Positions 26,454 through 35,492 of a stretch of 64,000 nt of DNA are shown here, piece after piece. The position numbers were made by a program, and so were the translations under genes. A model generated the notes under the pieces. It had not been told where the DNA came from, searched no databases, and saw nothing but the letters and a program-made list of their open reading frames with translations. Source of the stretch: CAYMPH01 sp964529415 (GTDB taxonomy: Bacteria; Spirochaetota; UBA4802; UBA5550); the NCBI GenBank assembly GCA_964529415.1, contig CAZGWD010000007.1, positions 1 through 64,000 on the forward strand, read 5' to 3'. Numbering within the stretch: the stretch's first letter is position 1; each line of letters starts with the position of its first letter.

Positions 26454-27308
26454 ATGATTCTAATCTCAGGTGCTGAAACTCCAATCGGAAAATCTTTATT
26501 ATCTGAAATAGATAATAAAGAAAGCGTTTTAAAACTTGATATAAAACCGGATGCTGATAAAGGCTTTTACGCTGATTTTTTTAAAACGGAAAAGCCTTCT
26601 GTTTTTATAAATCTCTCCCAAATGTTAAATATGGATGAAGCTGAATGTAATCCGGAATATGCATATAATCTTCATTCAGCCGGCGTAAAGAATTCTGCTG
26701 AAGCTGCTGCAGAATTTAACTGTTTTTATGTTTTTCTCGCTTCCTCATATATTTTTAATGGAAAAAATTTGAATAAGTATTCTGAGGAAGACACACCTGT
26801 TCCTATTTCCGCTTTTGCTGATTCAATTTTCCTTGGAGAAAACAATATAAAAAAAACAGGATGCAGATATTTAATATTAAGAGCAGGCGATATTTACGGC
26901 AATGAATCTGCTATATCAAACTGTAAATTTTTAATAAAAGAATCAAATAATAAATTAAATATCATTAAAGATATGAAGATTTCACCACTATATCTTCCTG
27001 ATGCAGCAAAAGTTATAATGAATCTGTTAAATAACAAAGTTGAAGGAATTTATAATATCTGCAATTCCGGAGAAGTAACATCCACTGAATTTATTAAAAG
27101 AGCTATTGAAATTATGAGAACCAGAAGAAATAATATTCTTGAGGAATTTATTGAATCGGATGTCAGAGATATGCGTTTTGCTGCGGATAGACCTTTGAAT
27201 GCATCAATAAGCGATAAAAAATTAATATCAAAAACCGGAAAACAATTGCGATACTGGGATGACGCACTTATACATTATATTGAAACAAATAATATTACAG
27301 AAATCTAA
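26454..27308 (+). CDS. RmlD-like SDR protein with lost catalytic residues
   Basis: 284 residues with the overall RmlD (dTDP-4-dehydrorhamnose reductase) outline: an N-terminal glycine loop, INLSQMLNMDEAECNPEYAYNLHSAG (aligned with the AAY-VDxAE segment), ASSYIFNG (from STDYVFDG), and a C-terminal substrate domain. Key residues are altered: the glycine loop reads GAETPIG, missing its middle Gly, and the YxxxK catalytic pair is replaced by F121 and I125 in PISAFADSIFLGE. It is therefore probably not an active reductase. It may be a regulatory or scaffold subunit, as the SDR-like MAT2B is for methionine adenosyltransferase. An Lrp-type regulator follows. Confidence 0.75.
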   Translation: MILISGAETPIGKSLLSEIDNKESVLKLDIKPDADKGFYADFFKTEKPSVFINLSQMLNMDEAECNPEYAYNLHSAGVKNSAEAAAEFNCFYVFLASSYIFNGKNLNKYSEEDTPVPISAFADSIFLGENNIKKTGCRYLILRAGDIYGNESAISNCKFLIKESNNKLNIIKDMKISPLYLPDAAKVIMNLLNNKVEGIYNICNSGEVTSTEFIKRAIEIMRTRRNNILEEFIESDVRDMRFAADRPLNASISDKKLISKTGKQLRYWDDALIHYIETNNITEI

Positions 27309-27322
27309 AATGGAGCGGAAAT

Positions 27323-27829
27323 ATGAAACCATATAAAGTTGATAAGAAAGGTGAGGATATTCTTGATCTTCTTTCAAAAAACGCAAAGGAAACTCCTGGA
27401 GAAATTGCAAGAGAATTGAATTTATCAATGGAAGAAGTTGAAAAATACATTAAAACTTTTGAAAAGGACCGGATTATACTCGGTTATGAAGCCAGGATTA
27501 ACTGGCAGAGAATCAGACAGAATGTGGTTAAAGCTTTGATTGAGGTAAAGGTTATGCCGGAGAGAAATGTCGGTTTTGATTCTGTAGCGGAATCAATCTA
27601 CAGATTTTCAGAGGTATCATCAGTTTATCTGATGTCCGGAGGATATGATCTTCTTGTTCAGGTGGAAGGCGAAAATTTAAGGGAAGTGGCTTTTTTTGTA
27701 TCAGAAAAACTTGCTACTATTAAAGGCGTTCAATCCACTCAATCGCATTTCCTTTTAAAAAAATACAAGGAAGATGGCCTGATTATGGTTGATCAGGCTG
27801 AATCAAAAAGACTTCCGGTGAGTCCTTGA
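27323..27829 (+). CDS. Lrp/AsnC-family transcriptional regulator
   Basis: 168 residues. An N-terminal winged helix (DLLSKNAKETPGEIARELNLSMEEVEKYI) is followed by the RAM ligand-binding domain with FSEVSSVYLMSGGYDLLVQVEG and SEKLATIKGVQSTQSHFLLK. Such proteins sense amino acids and form octamers. GGAGCG precedes the ATG. Its TGA overlaps the TTG start of the DNA glycosylase gene, so the two are translationally coupled. Autoregulation is common in the family but no operator can be pinned down. Confidence 0.88.
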   Translation: MKPYKVDKKGEDILDLLSKNAKETPGEIARELNLSMEEVEKYIKTFEKDRIILGYEARINWQRIRQNVVKALIEVKVMPERNVGFDSVAESIYRFSEVSSVYLMSGGYDLLVQVEGENLREVAFFVSEKLATIKGVQSTQSHFLLKKYKEDGLIMVDQAESKRLPVSP

Positions 27830-28515
27830 TATCATTTTCCTCGCTTTATAAAAAACTTTTAAAGCATTACGGCCATCAGGGCTGGTGGCCGCTTGTAGAT
27901 CCTCAAAGTGGAATCAGCGTTTATAGATCAAGAATCCGCTATAATGAAATTGAAAAATTTGAAATTTGTATCGGGGCAATTTTAACCCAGGGGATAGCCT
28001 GGAAAAATGTTGAAAAGGCTCTATACAATTTAAAAAAAGAAAATTATCTTGATCCGTTTAGTTTGAACAGAATTTCAAATGAAAAACTCGGAATCCTGAT
28101 AAAACCCACCGGCTATTATAATCAGAAAGCAATAAAAATTAAAAATTTCCTTTACTGGTTTAAAAATTATAATTATAATTTCAATAAATTAAGTAAAATT
28201 CCTGATTTTAAATTACGAGATAGCCTTTTGTCAATTAACGGGATCGGTCCGGAAACTGCAGATTCTATACTCAATTATGGACTTGGAAGAAAAATATTTG
28301 TTGTGGATGCGTATACAAAAAGAATTTTATCAAGAATAGGATTGATTGATGAATCATTGGATTACCATACTGTTCAGAATATGTTTTATAAAAATTTTAG
28401 AGCTGAAGTACAGGATTATAAGGAATTTCACTCTTTAATTGTAGCTCATGGAAGTACTATCTGTCGAAAAAAGCCCTTTTGCATCAAATGCCCATTTTCA
28501 GCAATTTGTAAATAA
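27826..28515 (+). CDS. HhH-GPD DNA glycosylase, MagIII/endonuclease III-related
   Basis: 229 residues from a TTG that overlaps the preceding stop (TTGA). HGWW-type opening, GAILTQGIAWKNVEKAL, TGYYNQKAIK, the hairpin INGIGPETADSIL (137-149) and catalytic Asp161 in FVVDAYTKRIL match the MagIII branch. The Lys that makes endonuclease III a lyase is Glu143 here, so it should be a monofunctional glycosylase, probably for alkylated bases. Unlike H. pylori MagIII it keeps a C-terminal 4Fe-4S set C213-x5-C219-x2-C222-x5-C228. Confidence 0.85.
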   Translation: MISFSSLYKKLLKHYGHQGWWPLVDPQSGISVYRSRIRYNEIEKFEICIGAILTQGIAWKNVEKALYNLKKENYLDPFSLNRISNEKLGILIKPTGYYNQKAIKIKNFLYWFKNYNYNFNKLSKIPDFKLRDSLLSINGIGPETADSILNYGLGRKIFVVDAYTKRILSRIGLIDESLDYHTVQNMFYKNFRAEVQDYKEFHSLIVAHGSTICRKKPFCIKCPFSAICK

Positions 28516-28624
28516 AAAACTGCTTGACTTTAAAGATTTTCCATGTAAACATTTCGATCCTGTTGTTTAATGACAGAGCCACATAAAAAAGAAAATAAAG
28601 AGATAAAGAAAAAAAATAGAAATA

Positions 28625-28712
28625 TTTAATGGAGTATGGAGAGATTAGAGAAGATATATTTTTTTATCTCCCTATCTCTGCAATCCCCATATCTCCCTAT
28701 CTTACACATTCT
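28625..28712. repeat. A/G-rich imperfect palindrome (second copy type)
   Basis: In the 239-base gap upstream of pgi, GGAGTATGGAGAGATTAGAG is loosely inverted as CTCTGCAATCCCCATATCTCC, with TATCTCCCTATCTC between. Read on the minus strand it starts GTGTAAGATAGGGAGATATG, sharing the GTGTAAGA and TATGGGGAT words with the repeat at 21875-21985. A TTGACT/TAAACA pair at 28524-28551 is a weak promoter candidate for pgi. Confidence 0.45.
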
Positions 28713-28754
28713 TTAAATTATAATCTTGAATCTTAGTTTAAAAGGTATGAAATT

Positions 28755-30371
28755 ATGAATCTTACAAAATTAAAAGAATGGAAATCTCTTCAATCGCATT
28801 TTAAAGATGCTGAAAATTTTAATCTTCGAGAACTTTTTAAAAATGACCCTGCGCGTGCTGAAAAATTTCGTATCATAAACGAAGACATACTTTTCGATTA
28901 TTCAAAAAATATAATTACCGGGCAAACAATGAAACTTCTGCTTGATCTTGCTGAAGCAGTTAATTTGAAGCATGAAATTGAAAGAATGTTTACAGGTGAA
29001 AAAATTAATGAAACTGAAAACCGCCCTGTATTGCATACTGCATTGAGGAATCTGTCAAAAACTCCTGTTTCAGCAGACGGAAAAGATGTTATGCCTGGAG
29101 TTTTTGCAGTTCTTGAAAAAATGAAATCATTATCTGATAGAATCAGAAGCGGCGAGTGGAAGGGATATACAGGTAAACAGATTAAATATATTGTAAATAT
29201 CGGAATAGGAGGTTCGGATCTCGGGCCGGTTATGGCATCAGAGGCTCTGAAGTTTTATTCAGAAAGATCATTAAAGACTTTATTTGTTTCAAACATTGAC
29301 GGAACTCATATAGCTGAAACATTTAAAAATATTAATATCGAAGAAACCCTGTTTATCATTGCTTCAAAAACTTTTACCACACAGGAAACCATGACCAATG
29401 CTGAAACAGCAAGATCGATTTTTCTTGATAAAGCTAAAGATGTATCTGCTGTTTCCAAGCATTTTGTTGCACTATCGACAAACAGTGAGGACGTGGTTAA
29501 ATTCGGTATCGATCCTGAAAACATGTTCGAGTTCTGGGACTGGGTAGGCGGCAGATATTCACTTTGTTCTGCTATAGGCCTGCCTGTCATGATATCTATC
29601 GGATATGATAATTTTATGGAATTATTAAAAGGTTTTCATGATATGGACAGGCATTTCAGAAATGAACCATTTGAAAAAAATATGCCTGTTATAATGGCTT
29701 TGCTTGGAATATGGTATAATAATTTTTTTAACGCCCAGTCTCACGCAATTCTTCCATATGATCAGTATCTTCACAGGTTCGCAGCCTATTTTCAGCAGGG
29801 AGATATGGAATCAAACGGGAAGTCGGTTGATAAAAACGGTAACAGCGTTGATTATAATACCGGACCTGTAATTTGGGGTGAACCTGGTACGAACGGTCAG
29901 CATGCTTTTTATCAGCTGATACATCAGGGAACGAAACTGATACCATCAGATTTTATAGGTTTTGTCAATCCGCTGAATAAAATCGGCGATCATCATTCAA
30001 AATTTATGGCAAATTTTTTCGCTCAGACTGAAGCACTCGCATTTGGAAAAACTTCTGATGAATGTAAAGCAGAAGGGGTTCCGGAAAAACTCATTCCGCA
30101 TAAAACATTTCCGGGTAACAGGCCAACCAATTCATTTTTAATTAAAAAGCTGACACCCTATGTTCTGGGTAAGCTCATATCAGCATATGAGCATAAAATT
30201 TTTGTTCAGGGAGTTGTCTGGAATGTTTTTTCTTTTGATCAGTGGGGAGTGGAGCTTGGAAAGGTACTAGCCAAAAAAATATTACCGGAGCTTGAATCTT
30301 CAAGTCCTGTATCTCATGATTCATCAACAAGCGGTTTAATTAATTTTTATAGAGAAAACAAAAATAAATAG
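28755..30371 (+). CDS. pgi: Glucose-6-phosphate isomerase
   Basis: 538 residues, the long bacterial/eukaryotic-type PGI. Signature segments are NIGIGGSDLGPVMASEAL, SKTFTTQETMTNAETAR, GGRYSLCSAIGLPVMISIG and GEPGTNGQHAFYQLIHQGT, the last with the conserved active-site His. It interconverts glucose-6-phosphate and fructose-6-phosphate in the cytoplasm. The SpoIIE-type phosphatase gene begins one base after its TAA, so the two are probably co-transcribed. Confidence 0.96.
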   Translation: MNLTKLKEWKSLQSHFKDAENFNLRELFKNDPARAEKFRIINEDILFDYSKNIITGQTMKLLLDLAEAVNLKHEIERMFTGEKINETENRPVLHTALRNLSKTPVSADGKDVMPGVFAVLEKMKSLSDRIRSGEWKGYTGKQIKYIVNIGIGGSDLGPVMASEALKFYSERSLKTLFVSNIDGTHIAETFKNINIEETLFIIASKTFTTQETMTNAETARSIFLDKAKDVSAVSKHFVALSTNSEDVVKFGIDPENMFEFWDWVGGRYSLCSAIGLPVMISIGYDNFMELLKGFHDMDRHFRNEPFEKNMPVIMALLGIWYNNFFNAQSHAILPYDQYLHRFAAYFQQGDMESNGKSVDKNGNSVDYNTGPVIWGEPGTNGQHAFYQLIHQGTKLIPSDFIGFVNPLNKIGDHHSKFMANFFAQTEALAFGKTSDECKAEGVPEKLIPHKTFPGNRPTNSFLIKKLTPYVLGKLISAYEHKIFVQGVVWNVFSFDQWGVELGKVLAKKILPELESSSPVSHDSSTSGLINFYRENKNK

Positions 30372-30372
30372 A

Positions 30373-31284
30373 ATGCAGAAAATAAAAAATACAGAGTCAT
30401 TAGATCATAAACTTGAACTTTTTGATATGCTTAATTCAGAAGCAAATACAGTCAGGGATAATGATAAAATTCTGATCAGAAGCATGTTTAGAAATTTTTA
30501 CGGAAAAAAGCTCAATGTCGGAATCGGATTTCAACGTGCTTACGGTTCCATACTTTCAGGTGATTATTTTGATCTTATTAAACTTCCGGACGGCAATTAT
30601 CTTTTTGTTTTTGCTGATGTAAGCGGGCATGGTTTACCTGCCTATACAACTTTAATCAGACTTCGATCTGCAATAACAATTGCAGTAAACGATATGAAGC
30701 TTATTTATAAAAGTTCAGGAATCTTTGATGCCGATTATCTTATTAAACATATAACATCTATTTTTACGAGTATAATGGAAGCGGTAAAATCTGATGATTT
30801 TGCCAGCGTGAATTTTACATTTATTTCCAACGAAGCAAAAGGTTTCAGGCTTAAGTTTTATAACAGGGGCATGCTCTTTCCAATGATACTGAGAAGAAAT
30901 GGACCCCGGCCGAATGAATTAATCAACCTTAATAAAAATTCAGAAAACTGGAAACCGAGTAAAGGATTTCTTCTCTGCAGAAACATTGAAATCCTTTTAG
31001 GTGAAATTTATTATGAAACGCCTTTTTCTGACTTTCTGATGCAGGAAGGTGATTCAATTTTATATTTCAGCGACGGCATCCTGGAAGCCTGCCACAGCGA
31101 ATCAAGTTCAGATGAATACGGTGAAAACAGAATTGAAGAATCGTTCATAGATCACGGCAAATTACCTCCTCAGGCTGCAGTGAATCTTATATTTCAAAGC
31201 GTATATGAATATATAGGCGTGCCTCAGATGCAGAAAGACGATATGACAGCTGTATTAATTGATTTTCCCCGAATGACTGATTAA
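30373..31284 (+). CDS. PP2C/SpoIIE-type serine phosphatase (RsbU-like)
   Basis: 303 residues. After a short helical N-terminus without a recognisable sensor domain comes the SpoIIE fold: SGDYFDLIKL, VFADVSGHGLPAYTTLIRL with the metal Asp and the Gly-His-Gly, GDSILYFSDGILEA and MQKDDMTAVLIDF. These are the metal-binding acidic motifs of RsbU and SpoIIE. It should dephosphorylate STAS-domain antagonists, countering an RsbW-type kinase such as that at 4245-4814. It lies one base after pgi, suggesting co-expression with central metabolism. Confidence 0.9.
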   Translation: MQKIKNTESLDHKLELFDMLNSEANTVRDNDKILIRSMFRNFYGKKLNVGIGFQRAYGSILSGDYFDLIKLPDGNYLFVFADVSGHGLPAYTTLIRLRSAITIAVNDMKLIYKSSGIFDADYLIKHITSIFTSIMEAVKSDDFASVNFTFISNEAKGFRLKFYNRGMLFPMILRRNGPRPNELINLNKNSENWKPSKGFLLCRNIEILLGEIYYETPFSDFLMQEGDSILYFSDGILEACHSESSSDEYGENRIEESFIDHGKLPPQAAVNLIFQSVYEYIGVPQMQKDDMTAVLIDFPRMTD

Positions 31285-31389
31285 ATTCTTGACAATATCC
31301 CCCATCAAAAAACAGTAATTTAATAATTTTGTAATTGCAATCCTGTTATTTTCAGATATCATGCAATTTAAATTCATCCGGAGATATAT

Positions 31390-32748
31390 ATGGAAAAGGT
31401 TCTTGATAAAATTGAAAAACTGACACTGCTTCACGATACAATTCCAATGGATGTTATCAAAGCCAAGAATATTAAGCTTGGCCTTAGAAATGCGGATGGA
31501 AGCGGTGTCGTAGTTGGAATTACAACAAAGGGTATTGTTCTTGGTTACGACAAAAAGCTTATTGATAAAGAAAATAATAAATATCAGGTTACTCCAATTG
31601 ACGGGAAGCTTATATATTGCGGATATGATGTAGAAAAAATTATTGAAGAGGTGGATCGCGATAATAGATTCGGCTTTGATGAAACCATATATCTTCTGCT
31701 AACAGGGGAATTACCTAACAAGAGTGATTTAGATTCTTTTTCAAGTGAACTTGCTAAACGCAGAAATCTCTCAAAGCTTGAAAGATCAATATTGATGCAG
31801 GAAGTTGAAAACAATAACCAGATGTATGCCCTACACAGCGGTATTTCACATTTAAGCAGATGTGATGAAAATCCCGATTCTCTTAATATCAAAGATGTAA
31901 GCAACCAGTGTCTTAATCTAATTGCTAAGTTTCCTACGATAATTGCAAATAATTACAATATGATTAAATACCGGGCCGGCGGTGATTTAAAAATTGTTGA
32001 TTCAAAAAATGATTTAAGTTCTGCTGCGGATTTCCTTTATATGCTTAAAGGAGGAGTAGAACCGGATGATTTTGAGGCAAAACTTTTTGATAAATGTCTA
32101 ATTCTTCACGCTGAACATGGAGGTGGAAACAATTCCACATTCTCAGTTAGAGTTGTTTCCTCAAGCGGTGCGAATACCTATATGGCAATAACATCCGGAA
32201 TCGCATCATTGAGCGGTTATCTGCACGGCGGCGCTAATGAACATGTTATGCTGATGATGAATGATATAAAGAAAAACATTAAAGATTGGGGAAATGACAC
32301 CATGATTCGCTCATATCTAAATGATATAATTGCTAAAAAAGCCGGAGACGGTACAGGAAAGATTTACGGTTTCGGCCATGCAGTTTATACTATATCAGAT
32401 CCGCGCTGTATAATTTTAAAAAAATATGCTGAAGAATATTCTGTAATGAAAGGTGTTCATGACGAATTCCTTCTTTATTCCAAAATTGAGAAAATTGCCA
32501 GAGACCTTTTAATGGAAAGACTGAATGGAAAAAGTATCTGTTCAAATGTGGATTTTTACTCAGGATTTATTTATGATCTTTTGGGAATTCCAAGAGAGCT
32601 TTTCACTCCTATTTTTGCCATGTCAAGAGTGGTTGGATGGTCCGCTCACAGAATCGAGCAGATAATTCAGGGAAAAATTATCAGACCGGCATATATTTCC
32701 GGCAATCAGGAGATGTACAGGGAATATCCTATTTTTGATAAAAGATAA
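31390..32748 (+). CDS. gltA: Citrate synthase
   Basis: 452 residues, longer than enteric GltA because of an N-terminal extension typical of the clostridial/2-methylcitrate-type group. The catalytic His and Asp motifs are visible: LHGGANEHVM, GFGHAVYTISDPR and SNVDFYSGFIY. It condenses oxaloacetate with acetyl-CoA (or propionyl-CoA; not distinguishable). CCGGAGAT precedes the ATG. A CoA-binding Rossmann protein follows 13 bases later. A TTGACA at 31289-31294 may be the -35 of its promoter but no good -10 is apparent. Confidence 0.92.
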   Translation: MEKVLDKIEKLTLLHDTIPMDVIKAKNIKLGLRNADGSGVVVGITTKGIVLGYDKKLIDKENNKYQVTPIDGKLIYCGYDVEKIIEEVDRDNRFGFDETIYLLLTGELPNKSDLDSFSSELAKRRNLSKLERSILMQEVENNNQMYALHSGISHLSRCDENPDSLNIKDVSNQCLNLIAKFPTIIANNYNMIKYRAGGDLKIVDSKNDLSSAADFLYMLKGGVEPDDFEAKLFDKCLILHAEHGGGNNSTFSVRVVSSSGANTYMAITSGIASLSGYLHGGANEHVMLMMNDIKKNIKDWGNDTMIRSYLNDIIAKKAGDGTGKIYGFGHAVYTISDPRCIILKKYAEEYSVMKGVHDEFLLYSKIEKIARDLLMERLNGKSICSNVDFYSGFIYDLLGIPRELFTPIFAMSRVVGWSAHRIEQIIQGKIIRPAYISGNQEMYREYPIFDKR

Positions 32749-32761
32749 ACTGGAAAATCGC

Positions 32762-33178
32762 ATGTATGAAAATCCATCTGATAAAGAAATTGAAATTTTA
32801 TTAAATACGTCTAAAACAATTGCTGTTGTCGGATTATCAGATATTATATCAAGAGACAGTTACATAGTTGCTGATTTTCTGAAGAAAAAAGGCTATAGAA
32901 TTATACCGGTAAATCCAGCAAAAGATAATATCATCGGTGAAAAATGCTACTCTGATCTGCAGTCAATCCCTGAAAAAATAGATATAGTTGATATATTCAG
33001 AAATATTGAGGCAGTTCCTGGAATTGTTGATGAGGCTATTAGTATAAAACCTGGCGCAATCTGGCTTCAGGAAGGTCTTGCTCATGAAGAGTCTGCAGAA
33101 AAATCAAAACAAAACGATATTATTTTTATTCAATCTCTGTGTATTAAAAAAGAACATTGCAGACTGCTTGGATATTAA
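32762..33178 (+). CDS. CoA-binding domain protein (YccU type)
   Basis: 138 residues from ATG 32762, placed after the citrate-synthase stop; a TTG nine codons upstream would overlap that gene. The Rossmann fold of succinyl-CoA synthetase alpha is evident: KTIAVVGLSDIISRDSY, VADFLKKKGYRIIPVNP, and IDIVDIFRNIEAVPGIVDEA with GAIWLQEGLAHEE. Stand-alone members bind CoA and have no known reaction. The neighbour uses acetyl-CoA, so a regulatory link to citrate synthase is possible. Confidence 0.85.
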   Translation: MYENPSDKEIEILLNTSKTIAVVGLSDIISRDSYIVADFLKKKGYRIIPVNPAKDNIIGEKCYSDLQSIPEKIDIVDIFRNIEAVPGIVDEAISIKPGAIWLQEGLAHEESAEKSKQNDIIFIQSLCIKKEHCRLLGY

Positions 33179-33191
33179 TAAACATCAATTT

Positions 33192-34076
33192 TTATGATAA
33201 GAATTTATTGCCGGCATCCATATTAATCCTTCCGGATTTAGTAAGTTTTTTCAAATGTTTTATAACCATGCTTTTTTCCCAGTAAAGTACAAAGTTGTTC
33301 GGATGCACCCCATAAATAAATTTTTTTAATGCTATTTCATCAATGGTTGAAGGATTGCCTTTGATAAAATTATAAATATTTTCTTCTCTGCGGTAAATTC
33401 TGTCCCTGTATTCTATAAGTTTTTCTGTTATACCATCTGTAACAAGATATGTTATATGTCCTGTAATCAGCTTTTCCGGTTTGAGTTCAATTATCCTGTT
33501 TATAGATTTTATAAAATCATCTATTTCTGTTTCAGTATCTCCATACCACGGGCCAACTTTAGTCAGGCATATATCTCCGCTGAATACAGTATTTTCATTC
33601 GGAAAAAAAAATGATAAATGCCCCGGAGTGTGGCCTGGTGTATGGAGAATTTCTATCTTTGTTTTTCCGCAATCAATTATCTCTCCTTCAGATAATAAAC
33701 CGTCTGCTCTCCAGATTGAATTCACTTTCGGATTAATGAGCGAAATCTGAAAAGCTTTTCCGCCTGTATTCTCGTGCATAAGCTCATCCCAGCTTTCCGA
33801 GGCTGTTATTTTATCAGGATGAGTTAGAGCTTCTTTTTCAAAAGGATGCATCAGGATTTTCGCATTCTTGAAACGGTCATTGCCGTCTATATGATCAAGA
33901 TGGGCATGGGAATTCAGAAGTATATCTATTGATTCCGGATCAAGAGAGTTAAGAATTTTACCGCACCCGCTGTCAATGACAAGAGTTATGCTGTCATTTA
34001 TAAACATGGAATTGCTGAAGAGAAAACCGTCATCAGTAAAAACTGCTCTTAATGTATCAGAAATTTTTTCTATCAT
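33192..34076 (-). CDS. Metallo-beta-lactamase-fold hydrolase
   Basis: 294 residues, cytoplasmic. The zinc motif is H57-A-H59-L-D61-H62, followed by LHTPGHTPGHLSFF, SGDICLT and LITGHI with the remaining metal ligands. This is the glyoxalase II/lactonase-type MBL group. The C-terminal 60 residues (KKFIYGVHPNNF...VIKHLKKLTKSGRI) form a winged-helix-like tail as in LACTB2-type hydrolases. It is the last gene of the five-gene minus-strand operon; its ATG directly follows the TAA of the rhodanese gene. Confidence 0.88.
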   Translation of the reverse strand: MIEKISDTLRAVFTDDGFLFSNSMFINDSITLVIDSGCGKILNSLDPESIDILLNSHAHLDHIDGNDRFKNAKILMHPFEKEALTHPDKITASESWDELMHENTGGKAFQISLINPKVNSIWRADGLLSEGEIIDCGKTKIEILHTPGHTPGHLSFFFPNENTVFSGDICLTKVGPWYGDTETEIDDFIKSINRIIELKPEKLITGHITYLVTDGITEKLIEYRDRIYRREENIYNFIKGNPSTIDEIALKKFIYGVHPNNFVLYWEKSMVIKHLKKLTKSGRINMDAGNKFLS

Positions 34077-35492
34077 TTAACGCTTTAATTTTCTGACAAG
34101 ATCAGCATCAATTTTTTTATCTCCGATTATCAGCCCGCCTTTTCCGTCGGAGAAAATAAATCCTTTAATTATCTGTATGTGCCTGAAATTATCCAGCAGC
34201 AGAAGCTCTCTTGCTTCTACGGATTTTTCAATAGAATCAGAATATATAATATATTTTTTATATTTATTTTTCGGCTGATTTGTATAGAGTTTATCAAATG
34301 AAAATTTTATTGCGCCTATGGCAGAAATGGCAGGATCATCACTTATTTCTTTGTCATCTCTTAGATCTATAAAAATATAGTCTTTATATGCATTTTTTAT
34401 TAAATCTGAATGGAAATCATTTATTGAAATGAAATATTTTTCTTCATCATTAAAATCAATTTTTCTTAATAAATTTTTTTTATCAGTTGAGCCGGATTTT
34501 AAATAGGATTTAAATCCTCCATTCAGAACACAAACATTTTTATAACCCCATGAAAGAATCGATCTTGCGGATTCTATTGATGATTTATCGTCATCTTCTC
34601 CAGAAGCGTAAACAATAATCATGGCGTTTTCTTTTTGTTCTTTTTTTTGAGGAAGATTGATTTTTAATTCTTCTATTTTTGCAGGATCAGCTGCAAAAGC
34701 CCCAGGTATATGTTCTTCTGCAGCTTTTTTTCTGATATCAATGAGAATAAAAGGTTTGTTCCTTTCCTGAAGGTTTTGAAGATATGAAGGAAGTATTGTA
34801 TATATGTTTTCGTTTTTAAGGTATTCCGGATATCCTCCATGAAAAACCTTAGCATTTTTATAGCCTGCCTTTATGGCTATAGCTGCTGATTCAAAAGATA
34901 CATTGCACATGGTTCCACTGCAGTAAAAAACAATCTGGACATTTTTATCCTCAGGCAATAGTTTCCTGCCGGATTCTTCTCTGAGTTTTGAAAGAGGGAT
35001 ATTTATTGCTCCAGGAATGGCTCCTGTGGAAAAAACATCAGCAGGCCTGCTGTCAATAAATATAGCTTTATTTTTTATTAAATTATCAATATCCTCATAT
35101 TTAACAATTATTTTTCTGTTATATTTATATTCAGGAAGAATTTTTATTTTTTTTGCAGACTTTTTCCCATTTTGAATTTCATAATCAATTGCAATACACA
35201 TGCCTTTTTTTTCTTTCAAGTCTTCAGTTTTTTTTACTCCGGAATCAGGTGAAAATTCCCATTTAGTATCCGGAGCAAGTATTATGCTTTTAACAGTATT
35301 ATTTATTCTGAATGCCAATATTTTTTCTTCATCAAGCAGATTGAGGTATGAAGCAATAAATCTTTTGTCCTTTTTTTCTTCATCTTTAATTCCTATTGAA
35401 CAGTTTCCGTCAAATGTTGACGGGGCTGTATAGGAATAATTAAATGAAACAACTGCTGCAGCTGTTATTAAAAAAACAAAAAAAATTTTCAT
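34077..35492 (-). CDS. Periplasmic protein with three rhodanese domains, only the first with an active Cys
   Basis: 471 residues with an N-terminal signal peptide (about 1-22). After a 100-residue beta-rich domain there are three rhodanese-like domains at about 130-230, 245-335 and 355-465. Domain 1 has IDSRPADVF, GAINIP and the active-site loop FYCSGTMC with Cys191. In domain 2 the loop reads VYASGEDD and in domain 3 IYSDSIEK, so both lack the Cys and are presumably structural or binding domains. The ATG overlaps the TGA of mnmA (ATGA). Despite MnmA's need for sulfur transfer, the signal peptide places this protein outside the cytoplasm, so a direct MnmA relay is unlikely. Confidence 0.85.
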   Translation of the reverse strand: MKIFFVFLITAAAVVSFNYSYTAPSTFDGNCSIGIKDEEKKDKRFIASYLNLLDEEKILAFRINNTVKSIILAPDTKWEFSPDSGVKKTEDLKEKKGMCIAIDYEIQNGKKSAKKIKILPEYKYNRKIIVKYEDIDNLIKNKAIFIDSRPADVFSTGAIPGAINIPLSKLREESGRKLLPEDKNVQIVFYCSGTMCNVSFESAAIAIKAGYKNAKVFHGGYPEYLKNENIYTILPSYLQNLQERNKPFILIDIRKKAAEEHIPGAFAADPAKIEELKINLPQKKEQKENAMIIVYASGEDDDKSSIESARSILSWGYKNVCVLNGGFKSYLKSGSTDKKNLLRKIDFNDEEKYFISINDFHSDLIKNAYKDYIFIDLRDDKEISDDPAISAIGAIKFSFDKLYTNQPKNKYKKYIIYSDSIEKSVEARELLLLDNFRHIQIIKGFIFSDGKGGLIIGDKKIDADLVRKLKR

